A stretch of 64,000 nucleotides of DNA from Orychophragmus violaceus. Its lineage: Eukaryota > Streptophyta > Magnoliopsida > Brassicales > Brassicaceae. Location of the stretch: contig CM058233.1 of assembly GCA_030180135.1 (NCBI GenBank), positions 55,696,500 through 55,760,499 on the forward strand, in the 5' to 3' direction. Within the stretch, counting starts at the first letter, position 1, and every line of letters starts with the position of its first letter. Of the stretch, positions 36,267-48,920 are shown piece by piece. Made by a program: the position numbers and the translations under genes. The notes beneath the pieces were generated by a model. The model had not been told where the DNA came from and did not search any database. It saw only the letters and a program-made list of their open reading frames with translations.

Positions 36267-36749
36267 ATGGTTCCTCGTCTAGAGAGTGTTTACAATGTGT
36301 CTGGTAAGTTTGTACACGTAGACATTGGTGGTAAGTCGTTCGATATAAGCAATAATGAGTGTCAGACTATCAATATGCCTCTTACTAATGATGCGTACAC
36401 GAAGATTAAAATAGGCCATGAAGATTATCAAGGATACCAGCTGAAGTATGTCAATCCTAATATCAACATTAATAATGCTCTTGGCAAGAAGAAGGGCGTT
36501 CGAGATTGTTCGATCCGTATAGATTATTGTAATAAAGATATTCGTATAGTCATAAAGAAGGATGAAATGCATTTATCGTGCGATGGTAAATTTTTAGGGA
36601 TATATCAGCCAGATGCAGATCCAATATATTACGCATCCGTTGCTGTTACAGCTCAGGGAGGTGTGGTTGTAAAAGGAGATGCAGATGTAAAAGGGGAAGA
36701 TGTTGAAGTTGAAGAAGCATCGACGACCACGAAAGGCCCAGACACATAA
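36267..36749 (+). CDS. uncharacterised 160-residue protein
   Basis: A complete ORF of 160 residues that I do not recognise. It has no signal peptide, membrane segment or zinc motif. The first 125 residues alternate polar and hydrophobic positions as in a beta-rich fold (SGKFVHVDIGGKSFDI, DCSIRIDYCNKDIRIVIKKD). The tail after about residue 130 is acidic, Val/Asp/Glu-rich (GDADVKGEDVEVEE) and ends GPDT. A TATA box stands 95 bp upstream, and AATAAA-like signals (AGTAATAAAACAAATAATAAAG) follow at 36930-36955. It has no match to the transposon genes around it. Introns were not needed. It could be a lineage-specific host gene or a captured fragment. Confidence 0.6.
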   Translation: MVPRLESVYNVSGKFVHVDIGGKSFDISNNECQTINMPLTNDAYTKIKIGHEDYQGYQLKYVNPNININNALGKKKGVRDCSIRIDYCNKDIRIVIKKDEMHLSCDGKFLGIYQPDADPIYYASVAVTAQGGVVVKGDADVKGEDVEVEEASTTTKGPDT

Positions 36750-37149
36750 AACGGCCCGGCCTGATGCAAAGCACTAGGAAGACTAAGTCATTTTGACTCA
36801 CATTTTCCCCTTTTATTTATGTTGTTGCAAATAATACAGTGGACTTATGTTCCTATCTTTTAGGGGCATCCATCTTTTCTTTTAATGCTTTGTGCTTCCA
36901 AGATTGTTGAAGTTGAGACTACATTGTAAATTAGTAATAAAACAAATAATAAAGCCGAAATTTGATTCCTTATAAAAATCTTGTTCTGTTCGTATCGCTT
37001 TGGATGAGACAAAATTTGTGGTGATAGAGTTGTAAACTGATTTTAGAAAAGAAGGCTTTTAGCTCAACAGTGTGTGATTGACACAAGAACAAAATAGATA
37101 AAGAAATAAGATTCAGACAGTTCGATCAAAAAATAAATAAATAAGATTC
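36750..37149. other. 3' flank of the orphan gene
   Basis: Probable 3' UTR and polyadenylation region to about 36980, then AT-rich sequence with a short duplicated phrase (AATAAGATTCAGACAG at about 37105 and 37141). Nothing else seen. Confidence 0.4.
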
Positions 37150-37720
37150 AGACAGCGTTAGCGCACGCGCTCCACTTCGATACTCTGTTTCCCGTCGAAA
37201 GCATGTCGTGTATCATAAGCCATGAGGTGAAGGAGCAATTGGGCGTGGCATACTGGAACTAAATAGATCTTGAAGTCTTTCCAAGTTGGAGGCAACTTTT
37301 CAATAATAGAAGCAACTAGAAAAGTTTTATTCAGCTCCATACCCTCATCCTTTAGTTAATGAACGATAATTTGAATTTCTTCCACTGTTTCACCACTGAG
37401 TTGGTGTCACTCATCTTAAAATTCAAAAACTTTCCCACAATAAATTTCTTAGCGCTTGCCACTTCAGACTTGTAATTCTTCTCCAATGACTCCCATAATT
37501 CTTTTGGAGATATAAATGTTTGATAAACATCATAGAGAGAATCTACCAGAATTTCCAACCACGTGATATTTGAGCTGAATTTCGGTCTAAACTTATCGCC
37601 TTTCGATTTCTATAAGACAACATCCTCCTCTTGAGCTTGAATCTGAGATTTCAGATGTTCAATTGTGTACACAATATTGTTGAAGGCATCCTGTCCATGA
37701 CACCATTGTTTGTGTTTATG
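37150..37720 (-). pseudogene. Ty1/copia gag relic
   Basis: On the minus strand, 37558-37352 reads SPKELWESLEKNYKSEVASAKKFIVGKFL and 37340-37158 reads VASIIEKLPPTWKDFKIYL. These are the two hallmark stretches of the copia-type gag (UBN2-like) domain, here in two frames with a stop between. Sequence to 37720 may hold the N-terminus with frameshifts. Zinc knuckle and pol are absent. The family differs from copies 1-3. Confidence 0.75.
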
Positions 37721-37847
37721 TAAGAGTAAGACTTCTTGAACTGAAGCATTTAGATGAACTATCAGTATGACTTCATAAACTGGGACATGTAAGACTTACA
37801 GTAATAAGTTACATTTACAATTCAATCAATCATCCATTTGGTTTATA

Positions 37848-40081
<2,234 letters not shown>

Positions 40082-40084
40082 ATA

Positions 40085-40639
40085 GATGTATGTGTTGTAT
40101 ATCTAGCTATAAAATATTGAGAAAGAAAATTAAAAAAAGGAAACATTCATGAGAAGATCGTGTAGGACCAGAGACACCCATTTTTTATAGTGTTTGATTT
40201 CTCTCTCCGGGCACTCTCGCCGAGGGTCAACTCCAGTCACTCTCAAGCAACAATAACTTTCTAAACAGAGTAAAAAACATCCCTTTAACCAGTGGATAAA
40301 GATCTCTACCTACTTTCTCTTACACTAGAAAGGAAAGGAGTTTCGTTCGTCCGGTAACCGACCTCCGGTGGTGGTCCTTAACGTCGCAAAGGACCACAGT
40401 CGCCGCCGCTTTCCACTTGCAAACACGGAGAACTCACCGAAAGATCTACCTTGCTTCTTCAACAACTACTATGGAGACTTAGAAGGCGATTCACCTGACT
40501 TCATACTTCAAGAACTATAATAGATAACATCACTAATTTTTTTTTGAGGGGAGAACGGAAGAAGATTAAGGAGTTTATGTTTCACACGGCTTATCTTGGA
40601 TTTGTACAAGTGGAGTAACAATGGCTAAGAGGCTAACAT
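40085..40639 (+). mobile_element. LINE 5' part (5' UTR and first codons of ORF1)
   Basis: A leader-like region ends with ATG at 40621 and six codons (MAKRLT). At 40639 copia copy 2 interrupts. The base order resumes at 48263 with the repeated AACAT and then an open Lys-rich stretch, so the LINE is one unit split by the insertion. The exact LINE 5' end is uncertain; 40085 is the border of the CACTA target duplication. Confidence 0.5.
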
Positions 40640-41115
40640 GGAACGTTTTAGCAGAAGTACGGTAAAAGTGCTAGGCATTTACTGTACTTAGAGAGAATAA
40701 AACGGTTTAGCTACTCTGTGTCGATCGATACACAAGGTGTGTCGGTCGACACAGTGTGCGAATGCCGTCTAGTTAATTGGTGTTTGGGCCAAATGGCCCA
40801 AACGAAATCAGACAAGTTTTATAAGCTAAAACTCGAGTTTCTGATCAATTAACCCTAACACTCCAGCCGTAAACTCTCTCTCTCTGCGCCGAATTCCTCT
40901 AGTGGTCTAGCAGCCGTTTCCTGTGATCGCGTGTGTGAACCTTTGGAGGATTCATCCCTCGGTGTTTCTCTGATCTCAGACATACCATCTATTTCCGCTG
41001 CAAACAGGTATAAGGTGAGATCATCATTTGTTTCTATTCTGAGAAGAACCTAGATCGCATGTTTAGGTTGATATGAATCTAAGAATTGAATCAGGATCAA
41101 CTAAACAATCCTTCA
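40640..41115 (+). repeat. 5' LTR of copia copy 2, lacking its first 196 bp
   Basis: It matches 47787-48262 over 476 bp with one difference (ATTCATCCC against ATTAATCCC). A TATA-like TTTTATAAGC near 40815 is kept. Palindrome-like CGATCG and CGGTCG words at 40717-40753 belong to this LTR type. Confidence 0.9.
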
Positions 41116-41116
41116 G

Positions 41117-41129
41117 TGGTATCAGAGCC
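41117..41129 (+). other. primer-binding site (Met-tRNA type), copia copy 2
   Basis: TGGTATCAGAGCC one base after the LTR. Confidence 0.9.
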
Positions 41130-42761
41130 AATGGTTCTGGTTTTTCTTGTTTAGATTCAATGTTTAGGATTGTTTTCTTGTTTAAAAGTGTTTTGAATCA
41201 ACTACTGATAAGAGAAACCATTTAAGCAACAAGAATTGAAATCTAAACACACATAAAATTGCAGAAACCAAGCTATATGATTTGGTAGAATGCGATTTCA
41301 AGAGGTCTGTATCGACCAGAATCGCATGGATCGATCGATACGATCGCATGGATCGGTCGATACAGTCTATCGGCTAACCCTGTTAACGCGTGAAAGCATC
41401 GATCGATACAGGATCGATGCAGGTTCGATATTGGTGCATCGACCGATGCGGTTGGTGCACATCGATCGACACGGTTAGGGTTTTGACTCGGTTCAGTGCA
41501 TGCGTGAGAGCATCGATCGATACAGGATCGATGCACGATCGATGCAGGATCGATGCTGAGAGCATCGACCGATGTGGTTGATGGATCGATCGACACGGTT
41601 GGTCCATCGATCGACATGGTTGGTTTAAAGCTCGGTTTAATTTTGATTAAAATTAATTCGTCCTGGTTTAATAAACAGATTTAATAATTTTATTAAGTCT
41701 GGTTAAACCGGGACAAGAAATCCAATGTCGAAAGAATTATTGGATTTAGTGCCTAAACCAGGATTTTCTAATTTGATTTGGTTGGACCAAATAAATTGAG
41801 AAAATCCGGTTTAGTAAATAACCGGTTGACAATTGTGGTCATCGTAGTAATTAAAATTTGGTTAGACCAATTTTAATGAACCAGACCGGTTATGTCATTT
41901 AATTGGACAATTGGGTCATGTCTTGGACATGGACCAGTTCTTGGGCCTCGGGCCAAGAAGTTAAAACAATTGGGCCAGTTATTTGAGTCTTTCTTCAGAT
42001 TAATTTAAAATTTATTTTATAAAATTATAAAGTCGATTTTAAATTAAAGTTTCCGAAATTTTGAAATTAGAAAGTTTCTTAAATTAGAAGTTTCTGGATT
42101 TGCGGGTTTTGGATTTTAAAGAAATTTCTAAAGTTAGAAAGTTTCCGTTTTTAGAAAGTTTCCAATTTTAGAAAGTTTCCAAAATAGTAGGTTTCCAAAA
42201 ATGAAAGTTTCCCGAAATAGTAATCTTCTATTTTGGGAATGATTTTTTAAATAAACCTACGAACCTCAAATAATATCAAGCGTTGGATGTCTTGTCCATT
42301 CTATGTCAGCTGTCGAAGCCCATTCAATTGCATTCATGGCCTTACAGTGTGAGGGTGTCTGCTTTTGCGTGGATAAGACGGTTTGTGATTCATAAATGTC
42401 ATTGGGAGTCCCAGACATTAATGATTACATGACTGTATAGTCTGGTTTTCTTGACTGGGCTATCGGGAGTCCCGGGCCTTGAGACATCAGAGTGGATTGG
42501 GCCTCGGGCCCAGATTCACAACCAAGAGTTATATCACGGATATAATTAGCCGATATAGGGCTTACCGATATAAGCTAAGGTTTGGTGACGGCCAGTGGCC
42601 CACTTTAATCTTAGTTATATGTGGATCTTGGAATCATTATATTCTATTGAGGGTAACTTATGTTATTGAATATAATGCGTGATTAATCATATTAAATTTA
42701 ATACGAGATTAATCATATTGAACATTTTAACTAATAACCTTTTTATCTATATATTTCAGCT
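41130..42761 (+). other. leader of copia copy 2
   Basis: 41290-41630 is an array of GATCGATCGATAC, CATCGATCGACAC and GGATCGATGCA words that replaces the unrelated GC-rich block of copy 1. From 41640 onward it is nearly identical to copy 1, with the four palindromes at 42403-42413, 42464-42474, 42498-42512 and 42590-42600. SIDR-type ORFs across the array are not real genes. Confidence 0.75.
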
Positions 42762-45700
42762 ATGACTACTACAAGCACACAAAACACATTCTCGATCCGG
42801 TCTGTTCTCGAAAAGGAGAAGCTGACTGGAACGAACTTCCTGACGTGGTCAAGGAACTTGAGGCTAGTCCTCAAGCAGGAGAAGAAGGATTATGTCCTTC
42901 GTGATCCTCTCCCCGAGAGGCCTCCTGCCAATGCCGCCAGGACTCTGCATAATGCTTGGGAAAAGCATTCGTCAGATGAAAATGATGCCTATTGCCTGAT
43001 GTTGGTGACAATGACTCCGGAGCTGCAAAAACAGTTCGAGAGTGTATTGTCACCCATCGAGATAATGGCAAGCCTGAAATCACTTTTTCAGGAGCAGGCT
43101 AGGACTGAGAGGTTTCAAACAGTTAAGAACCTCTTGGACTGCAAGTTGGCTGCGAATGCGGCAGTGAGTCCTCATGTCTTGAAGATGATGGGTTATCTCG
43201 ATCATCTTCAGAAACTCGACTGCCCAATCAGCCAGGAACTTGCCTGCGACATCATTCTGCAGTCATTACCTGCAAGCTATGATCAGTTCATTCTGAACTT
43301 TAACATGCATGGCTTGAGTAAGACATTGCCTGAGCTTCACGGAATGCTCAAGACTGCGGAGCCCAATTTGAGGAAAACCGCCAAGGACCCCAATGTGCTG
43401 ATGGTGCAGAAGGGCAAGGGGTTTAAGAAATCCTCTGCTAAGGATAAGGGAAAGGCCAAGGCTGTCCAAGTCGCGGACAAGGACACGCCAAAGCCCAAGC
43501 CCAAGTCCAAGGCTGGGCCAACTGACATATGCAGGTTCTGTAAAGAACCAGGGCATTGGAGGAGAGAATGTAAGAAATTCCAGGAAGGTCTAAAGGAATT
43601 GAAGAAGAAGACTTATGAGACTTCTTCAACAGGTATTTTTGTTATAGAAGTTAATACAACTACTTCTGATAATACCTCATGGGTTATGGATACTGGTTGT
43701 GGGGCTCATATTTGTACTAATATGCAGGCACTCAGCAACAGTAGAAGGCTGAAGCAAGGACAAGTGGAGCTACGAGTTGGGAATGGAGCGAAAGTTCCAG
43801 CGCTAGCTGTAGGCACTTACTTGTTGTCTTTACCTTCGGGATTGATTTTAGAACTCAATAATTGTTATTTTGTACCTGCTATAAGCAGAAATATTATTTC
43901 AATTTCTTTGTTGGATTTGGAAGGTTATGATTTTTCAGTTAAGAATAAATTATGTTCCTTCAATCGCAACAATTTGTTCTATGGTTCTGCCCCTCTTATG
44001 AATGGGCTTTACATACTCGATCAATCCGCGCCAATTTATAACATTAATACCAAACGGTTCAAACCTAATGAGGAGAACCGAACGTTTCTATGGCATTGTC
44101 GTTTAGGGCACATCAGCGAGAAACGCATCAAGAGGCTCCATTCGAATGGACTTCTTGGCTCATTTGACTTTGAGTCATGTGAGAAATGCGAATCCTGCAT
44201 GATGGGCAAAATGACACGGGCCCCCTTCAATAAACCTAACGAGAAGGCCAGTGACTTATTGGGCCTGATACACACTGATGTGTGTGGCCCAATGTCCACA
44301 AATGCAAGAGGAAACTATCAGTACTTCATTACCTTTACTGATGATTTCAGTAGGTATGGATATGTTTATTTAATGAAACATAAGTCTGAATCTTTTGAGA
44401 AGTTCAGAGAATTCCAAAATGAAGTACAGAACCAACTTGGCAAAAGCATTAAGGCTCTTCGGTCCGACCGAGGAGGAGAATACTTAAGCCAAGAATTCAG
44501 TGATCATCTGAGAGAGTGTGGGATCGTATCCCAACTCACTCCTCCTGGAACACCTCAATGGAATGGTGTGTCTGAAAGGAGAAATCGGACCTTATTGGAT
44601 ATGGTTCGATCTATGATGAGTCACACAGACCTTCCAATATCCCTTTGGGGATATGCTCTGCTAACAGCAGTGTTCACTCTAAATAGAGCGCCATCGAAAG
44701 CAGTAGCAAAGACACCATATGAATTATGGACTGGAGAAGCTCCAGTGCTGTCTTATCTCAGAATTTGGGGTTGTGAAGCCTATGTCAAGAGATTGATCTC
44801 AGACAAGCTTACACCAAAATCTGACAAATGCTACTTCATTGGTTATCCACGGGAAACCAAGGCTTATTACTTCTATCTACGTTCCGAGAACAAGATCTTT
44901 GTTGCCCGGGATTGTAACTTTCTTGAGAGGGAGTTTCTCTCTAAGAAAGACAGTGGGAGTAAGGTACTGCTTGAAGAAATTCAAGATGAACAGGATACTG
45001 CTCAACCTAATGAGGAAGAGCAGCAGGAGGACCTACAAGAAATTGTAGAGCCTGAACCTGTAGTACCTGAAGTTCGAAGATCCGGGAGGATCCGTCACGA
45101 ACCCGAGAGATATCAAGGATTCCTCGTGACTGACTGTCATGATCTTTTGATCATTGATGGTGATGAACCATCGAACTTCAATCAAGCCATGATGGGCCCA
45201 GATTCCTCTAAGTGGCGCAAGGCCACTGATTCCGAAATGGACTCCATGTCGGTCAACCAAGTGTTTTCGTTGGTTGACTTACCCGCTGGTGTAAAAGCCA
45301 TCGAGTGCAAATGGATCTTCAAGAAGAAGATTGACGTGGATGGAAATGTCCAGATTTATAAAGCCAGGTTGGTGGCAAAAGGTTTCAGACAAGTTCACGG
45401 TGTGGATTACGATGAAACCTATTCACCAGTGGCTATGATGAAATCTATTCGGATTCTACTAGCAACTGCAGCTTTTCATGATTATGAAATTTGGCAGATG
45501 GACGTGAAAACCGCCTTCCTGAATGGAATTCTGGAAGAGGATGTGTATATGAAGCAACCTGACGGTTACATAGATCCAAAGAATGCTGGGAAAGTATGCA
45601 AGCTTCATAAATCCATTTATGGATTGAAGCAAGCATCGAGGAGCTGGAATCTTCGTTTTGATGAAGCGATCAAGCAATTTGACTTCATCAGAAACGAAGA

Positions 45701-46739
45701 AGAACAATGCGTGTATAAGAAATCTAGTGGGAGCAAGATTGTATTTCTTATTCTGTATGTCGATGACATACTGCTTCTCGGAAACGACGTTCCAATGCTG
45801 AAGTCGGTAAAGGACTGGCTTGGAAGTTGTTTTTCCATGAAAGACATGGGTGAAGCCGCATACGTTCTTGGAATCAGGATCTACCGGGATAGATCTAGAA
45901 GGCTGATAGGCTTGTGTCAAGATTCATACATTGACAAAGTCCTACAAAGATTCAGCATGAAGGATTCCAAGAAGGGCTTCACGCCAATGGTACATGGCAC
46001 AACGCTAAGCAAGAAGCAGAGCCCTACGACGGCTGCTGAGCTTGAGCGCATGAAGAATATTCCTTATGCATCTGCAATAGGATCTGTCATGTATGCCATG
46101 ATCTGTACTCGTCCTGATGTTGCTTATGCATTGAGCATGACGAGTAGATACCAGTCAAATCCAGGTGAAAACCATTGGATTGCCGTAAAGAATATCTTGA
46201 AGTATCTAAGACATACTAAGGATAAGTTCTTAGTGTACGGTGGAAGTGATGTGCTTAAAGTCAGTGGATTCACGGACGCAAGTTTCCAGACAGACCAAGA
46301 TGATTTCCGGTCACAGTCCGGTTATATCTTTTGTCTGAATGGCGGTGCAATCAGTTGGAGAAGCTCCAAGCAAGACACCGTTGCAGATTCCACCACAGAA
46401 GCTGAATATATCGCCGCCTCAGAAGCTGCGAAGGAAGCTGTTTGGATACGGAAGTTCATTATTGAACTAGGTGTGATACCAGATGTGGCTGAGCCTCTGG
46501 CACTGTTTTGTGACAACAATGGCGCTATAGCTCAGGCAAAGGAACCAAGATCACACCAGAAATCCAAGCATGTTCTAAGAAGATTTCACTTGATACGTGA
46601 CATCATTAATAGAAAGGAAGTCAAGATCAGCCGAGTTCAGACAGATGATAACGTCGCTGATCCGTTGACAAAGCCACTCCCAAGGCCTAAGCTCGAGTTT
46701 CTGACTGAAGCTGTAGGCATTAGAGACATAGAAATGTAG
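42762..46739 (+). CDS. Ty1/copia gag-pol polyprotein, complete
   Basis: 1325 residues in one frame. Gag core is at about residues 20-200, with a CCHC knuckle CRFCKEPGHWRREC at 257-270. The protease motif DTGCGAHIC starts at Asp310. The GAG-pre-integrase WHCRLGH is at 444. Integrase residues are Asp506 (HTDVCGPM), Asp569 (SDRGGEY) and Glu605 (NGVSERR), a DD35E triad. RT runs from about 850 (KWIFKKKIDVDG) with YVDD at 999-1002. RNase H is near 1140-1320 (CDNNGAIAQA at about 1250, DPLTKPLP near the end). The start matches copies 1 and D, 20-30 bp after conserved ATATTTCAG. All catalytic motifs seen are intact. It acts in virus-like particles to copy and integrate the element, and may supply proteins to copies 1 and D. 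Confidence 0.97.
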   Translation: MTTTSTQNTFSIRSVLEKEKLTGTNFLTWSRNLRLVLKQEKKDYVLRDPLPERPPANAARTLHNAWEKHSSDENDAYCLMLVTMTPELQKQFESVLSPIEIMASLKSLFQEQARTERFQTVKNLLDCKLAANAAVSPHVLKMMGYLDHLQKLDCPISQELACDIILQSLPASYDQFILNFNMHGLSKTLPELHGMLKTAEPNLRKTAKDPNVLMVQKGKGFKKSSAKDKGKAKAVQVADKDTPKPKPKSKAGPTDICRFCKEPGHWRRECKKFQEGLKELKKKTYETSSTGIFVIEVNTTTSDNTSWVMDTGCGAHICTNMQALSNSRRLKQGQVELRVGNGAKVPALAVGTYLLSLPSGLILELNNCYFVPAISRNIISISLLDLEGYDFSVKNKLCSFNRNNLFYGSAPLMNGLYILDQSAPIYNINTKRFKPNEENRTFLWHCRLGHISEKRIKRLHSNGLLGSFDFESCEKCESCMMGKMTRAPFNKPNEKASDLLGLIHTDVCGPMSTNARGNYQYFITFTDDFSRYGYVYLMKHKSESFEKFREFQNEVQNQLGKSIKALRSDRGGEYLSQEFSDHLRECGIVSQLTPPGTPQWNGVSERRNRTLLDMVRSMMSHTDLPISLWGYALLTAVFTLNRAPSKAVAKTPYELWTGEAPVLSYLRIWGCEAYVKRLISDKLTPKSDKCYFIGYPRETKAYYFYLRSENKIFVARDCNFLEREFLSKKDSGSKVLLEEIQDEQDTAQPNEEEQQEDLQEIVEPEPVVPEVRRSGRIRHEPERYQGFLVTDCHDLLIIDGDEPSNFNQAMMGPDSSKWRKATDSEMDSMSVNQVFSLVDLPAGVKAIECKWIFKKKIDVDGNVQIYKARLVAKGFRQVHGVDYDETYSPVAMMKSIRILLATAAFHDYEIWQMDVKTAFLNGILEEDVYMKQPDGYIDPKNAGKVCKLHKSIYGLKQASRSWNLRFDEAIKQFDFIRNEEEQCVYKKSSGSKIVFLILYVDDILLLGNDVPMLKSVKDWLGSCFSMKDMGEAAYVLGIRIYRDRSRRLIGLCQDSYIDKVLQRFSMKDSKKGFTPMVHGTTLSKKQSPTTAAELERMKNIPYASAIGSVMYAMICTRPDVAYALSMTSRYQSNPGENHWIAVKNILKYLRHTKDKFLVYGGSDVLKVSGFTDASFQTDQDDFRSQSGYIFCLNGGAISWRSSKQDTVADSTTEAEYIAASEAAKEAVWIRKFIIELGVIPDVAEPLALFCDNNGAIAQAKEPRSHQKSKHVLRRFHLIRDIINRKEVKISRVQTDDNVADPLTKPLPRPKLEFLTEAVGIRDIEM

Positions 46740-47590
46740 TCTAAATTTGAGTGGGAGTTTGAGGGCTTTTATTTAGTTATTTGATATGTTCTTGTAAAAC
46801 ATTCTTATGTTTAATGAAATTATTATTTCAAGATTATTTTAACTGTGATGAAATAATCGTTCCAAAGTGATATGAACCATTTTATAGGTCATCGAAGTAA
46901 ATGACTTGATCTTGAGTCATCAAAGTCATTTAGCTTGATCATGAGACCCTATATTTGATAGATGTTTTATATCATCCCGTCCCTAGTCGAAGGTTGTTGA
47001 AATTGGAACACCAACAACCGTGTGAGACTGGATTGGTACGTGACTTATGACAAAGTCTCAGTGTGTCATAGATGCGCGGCATCAAAGTCAGTACATAGGT
47101 GTATGTTTGGGAACATACGACCGGACAAGACCCGCTTATAAGAACTCTTCAGGATATTTATATCTGTGTCATAAGAGATTCTTACTACGACTATAGAGTA
47201 TAGTCCTTAGACCTGAGTTCGCATGCATGTGACTGCACATGGACTGATGCACTTTGATCATTGTCTAACGCTATCGTTCTGCGATAATTATAAGGACCTT
47301 GTTTGGGTACATTATGAAATGAATAGTTTACAGTGATGGAACAAGACGGAATTTGTCCCTCCAATATAAATGGAGTGAATATCTCTAGGCCAATCGGAGA
47401 TTTGAATACTGGAAAATGCATGGCCATGCTCAAACGGACTTTCCCGAGTCGTTTAGATTGTCAGTATCAAATCAGAGTCCGATGAACAAGATTAGGCTTT
47501 ATAAGGATGACACCAATCTTGCCTTATGACTAATCGAGATATTGTGACAAAAGGATTATGAATACAGAGATTCCAGTACAAGTGGGAGAT
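46740..47590 (+). other. 3' non-coding region and PPT of copia copy 2
   Basis: Collinear with 12406-13261 of copy 1 with few changes, ending in PPT ACAAGTGGGAGA (47578-47589). Confidence 0.8.
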
Positions 47591-48262
47591 TGTTGGAATT
47601 GTGTCCAGTAATCTCGGTACTGTCTCTAGAAAGTAAGAGTATGTCAATGATCAGACATAAGTCATATAATACTGGGGGTCATGATGGCTTGCTAGAGTCC
47701 GCTCATGATCTATAAGTCTTGGACTTATTGCCTTTATTATATGATCCCATATGGGTCACACGCCTAAGCTAACAGGAAAATGTGTAGGAACGTTTTAGCA
47801 GAAGTACGGTAAAAGTGCTAGGCATTTACTGTACTTAGAGAGAATAAAACGGTTTAGCTACTCTGTGTCGATCGATACACAAGGTGTGTCGGTCGACACA
47901 GTGTGCGAATGCCGTCTAGTTAATTGGTGTTTGGGCCAAATGGCCCAAACGAAATCAGACAAGTTTTATAAGCTAAAACTCGAGTTTCTGATCAATTAAC
48001 CCTAACACTCCAGCCGTAAACTCTCTCTCTCTGCGCCGAATTCCTCTAGTGGTCTAGCAGCCGTTTCCTGTGATCGCGTGTGTGAACCTTTGGAGGATTA
48101 ATCCCTCGGTGTTTCTCTGATCTCAGACATACCATCTATTTCCGCTGCAAACAGGTATAAGGTGAGATCATCATTTGTTTCTATTCTGAGAAGAACCTAG
48201 ATCGCATGTTTAGGTTGATATGAATCTAAGAATTGAATCAGGATCAACTAAACAATCCTTCA
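47591..48262 (+). repeat. 3' LTR of copia copy 2 (672 bp, complete)
   Basis: TGTTGGAATTG...CCTTCA. The first 190 bp or so match copy 1. After AAAATGTGT the sequence switches to a different type with CGATCG/CGGTCG palindrome words (47864-47900). Confidence 0.93.
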
Positions 48263-48295
48263 AACATATGAGAAAAAGGCAAAGGATAAGCTTCG

Positions 48296-48920
48296 ATGAC
48301 AGACAACATGAGGAGAGGAAGAGTTATAGCACTAGATCTTGATACAACGAGCAAGATTGAAGAGAACAAGCTAACAGTCATTGGCAGACTAACAAACCCG
48401 AAAGTTGAAAGGGTTTGGAACTTGATTCCTTTCTTTACTCATCAATGGAATCTACGAGGAAGAGTCACCGATTCTGACCTGGGAAATGACTGTTTCCAGT
48501 TCCGGTTTGAAAGAGAAGATGACATGAACCATGTACTTGAGGATAGGCCGTACCAGTTCGATCATTGGATGATTATCTTGGAGAAATGGGAGCCAGTAAT
48601 CTCATATAGGTTCCCTAAAATGATCCCCTTTTGGGTAAGAATAAGAGGTCTCCCACTCCACTTTTGGAAAAAGGAAATGGGGGATGGCATTGGAAGGGAA
48701 ATATGAATATTGGAAGAGTGCAAAATCACAAGCATGGTGGCGAGAGTCAGGGTATTGCTCAATGGTCTTGAAATAATCCTTACGGAAACCATTGGAGAGT
48801 TTGTCAGCAGAGAGTAATTACTTGTCCACCTTAATTATGAGAAACTTGAAAATTATTGTACCTCTTGTCTGCTACTAAACTCACGAGTAAAAAGAATGCC
48901 ATGACTGTAGCAGAGCCTCC
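48296..48920 (+). pseudogene. LINE ORF1 (DUF4283-type RNA-binding protein), broken
   Basis: 48296-48706 is open and reads LTVIGRLTNPKVERVWNLI, then FQFRFEREDDMNHVLEDRPY and IPFWVRIRGLPLHFW, the typical order of the DUF4283 domain in plant LINE ORF1. After a stop the zinc-knuckle lead (NYEKLENYCTSCLL) appears near 48830 in another frame, with later ligands lost. The true start is at 40621, before the copia insertion. 48920-50260 holds the basic, charged C-terminal part in fragments. Confidence 0.8.

Larger units (their letters stand above)
40640..48262 (+). mobile_element. Ty1/copia element, copy 2 (intact gag-pol)
   Basis: The order is truncated 5' LTR, PBS, leader, complete polyprotein, 3' non-coding region, PPT and complete 3' LTR. 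It is flanked by AACAT (40635-40639 and 48263-48267), a 5-bp target duplication. It lies in ORF1 of a LINE. The paired LTR parts (476 bp) differ at one position that I could find, so insertion was recent. The 3' LTR and gag-pol are complete, so transcripts could still regenerate full LTRs. Confidence 0.95.

Noticed and set aside
41273..41617. ORFs rich in SIDR/HRSCIDRC peptides
   Set aside because: Translation of the CGATCG array in the untranslated copia leader; not shared with copy 1.
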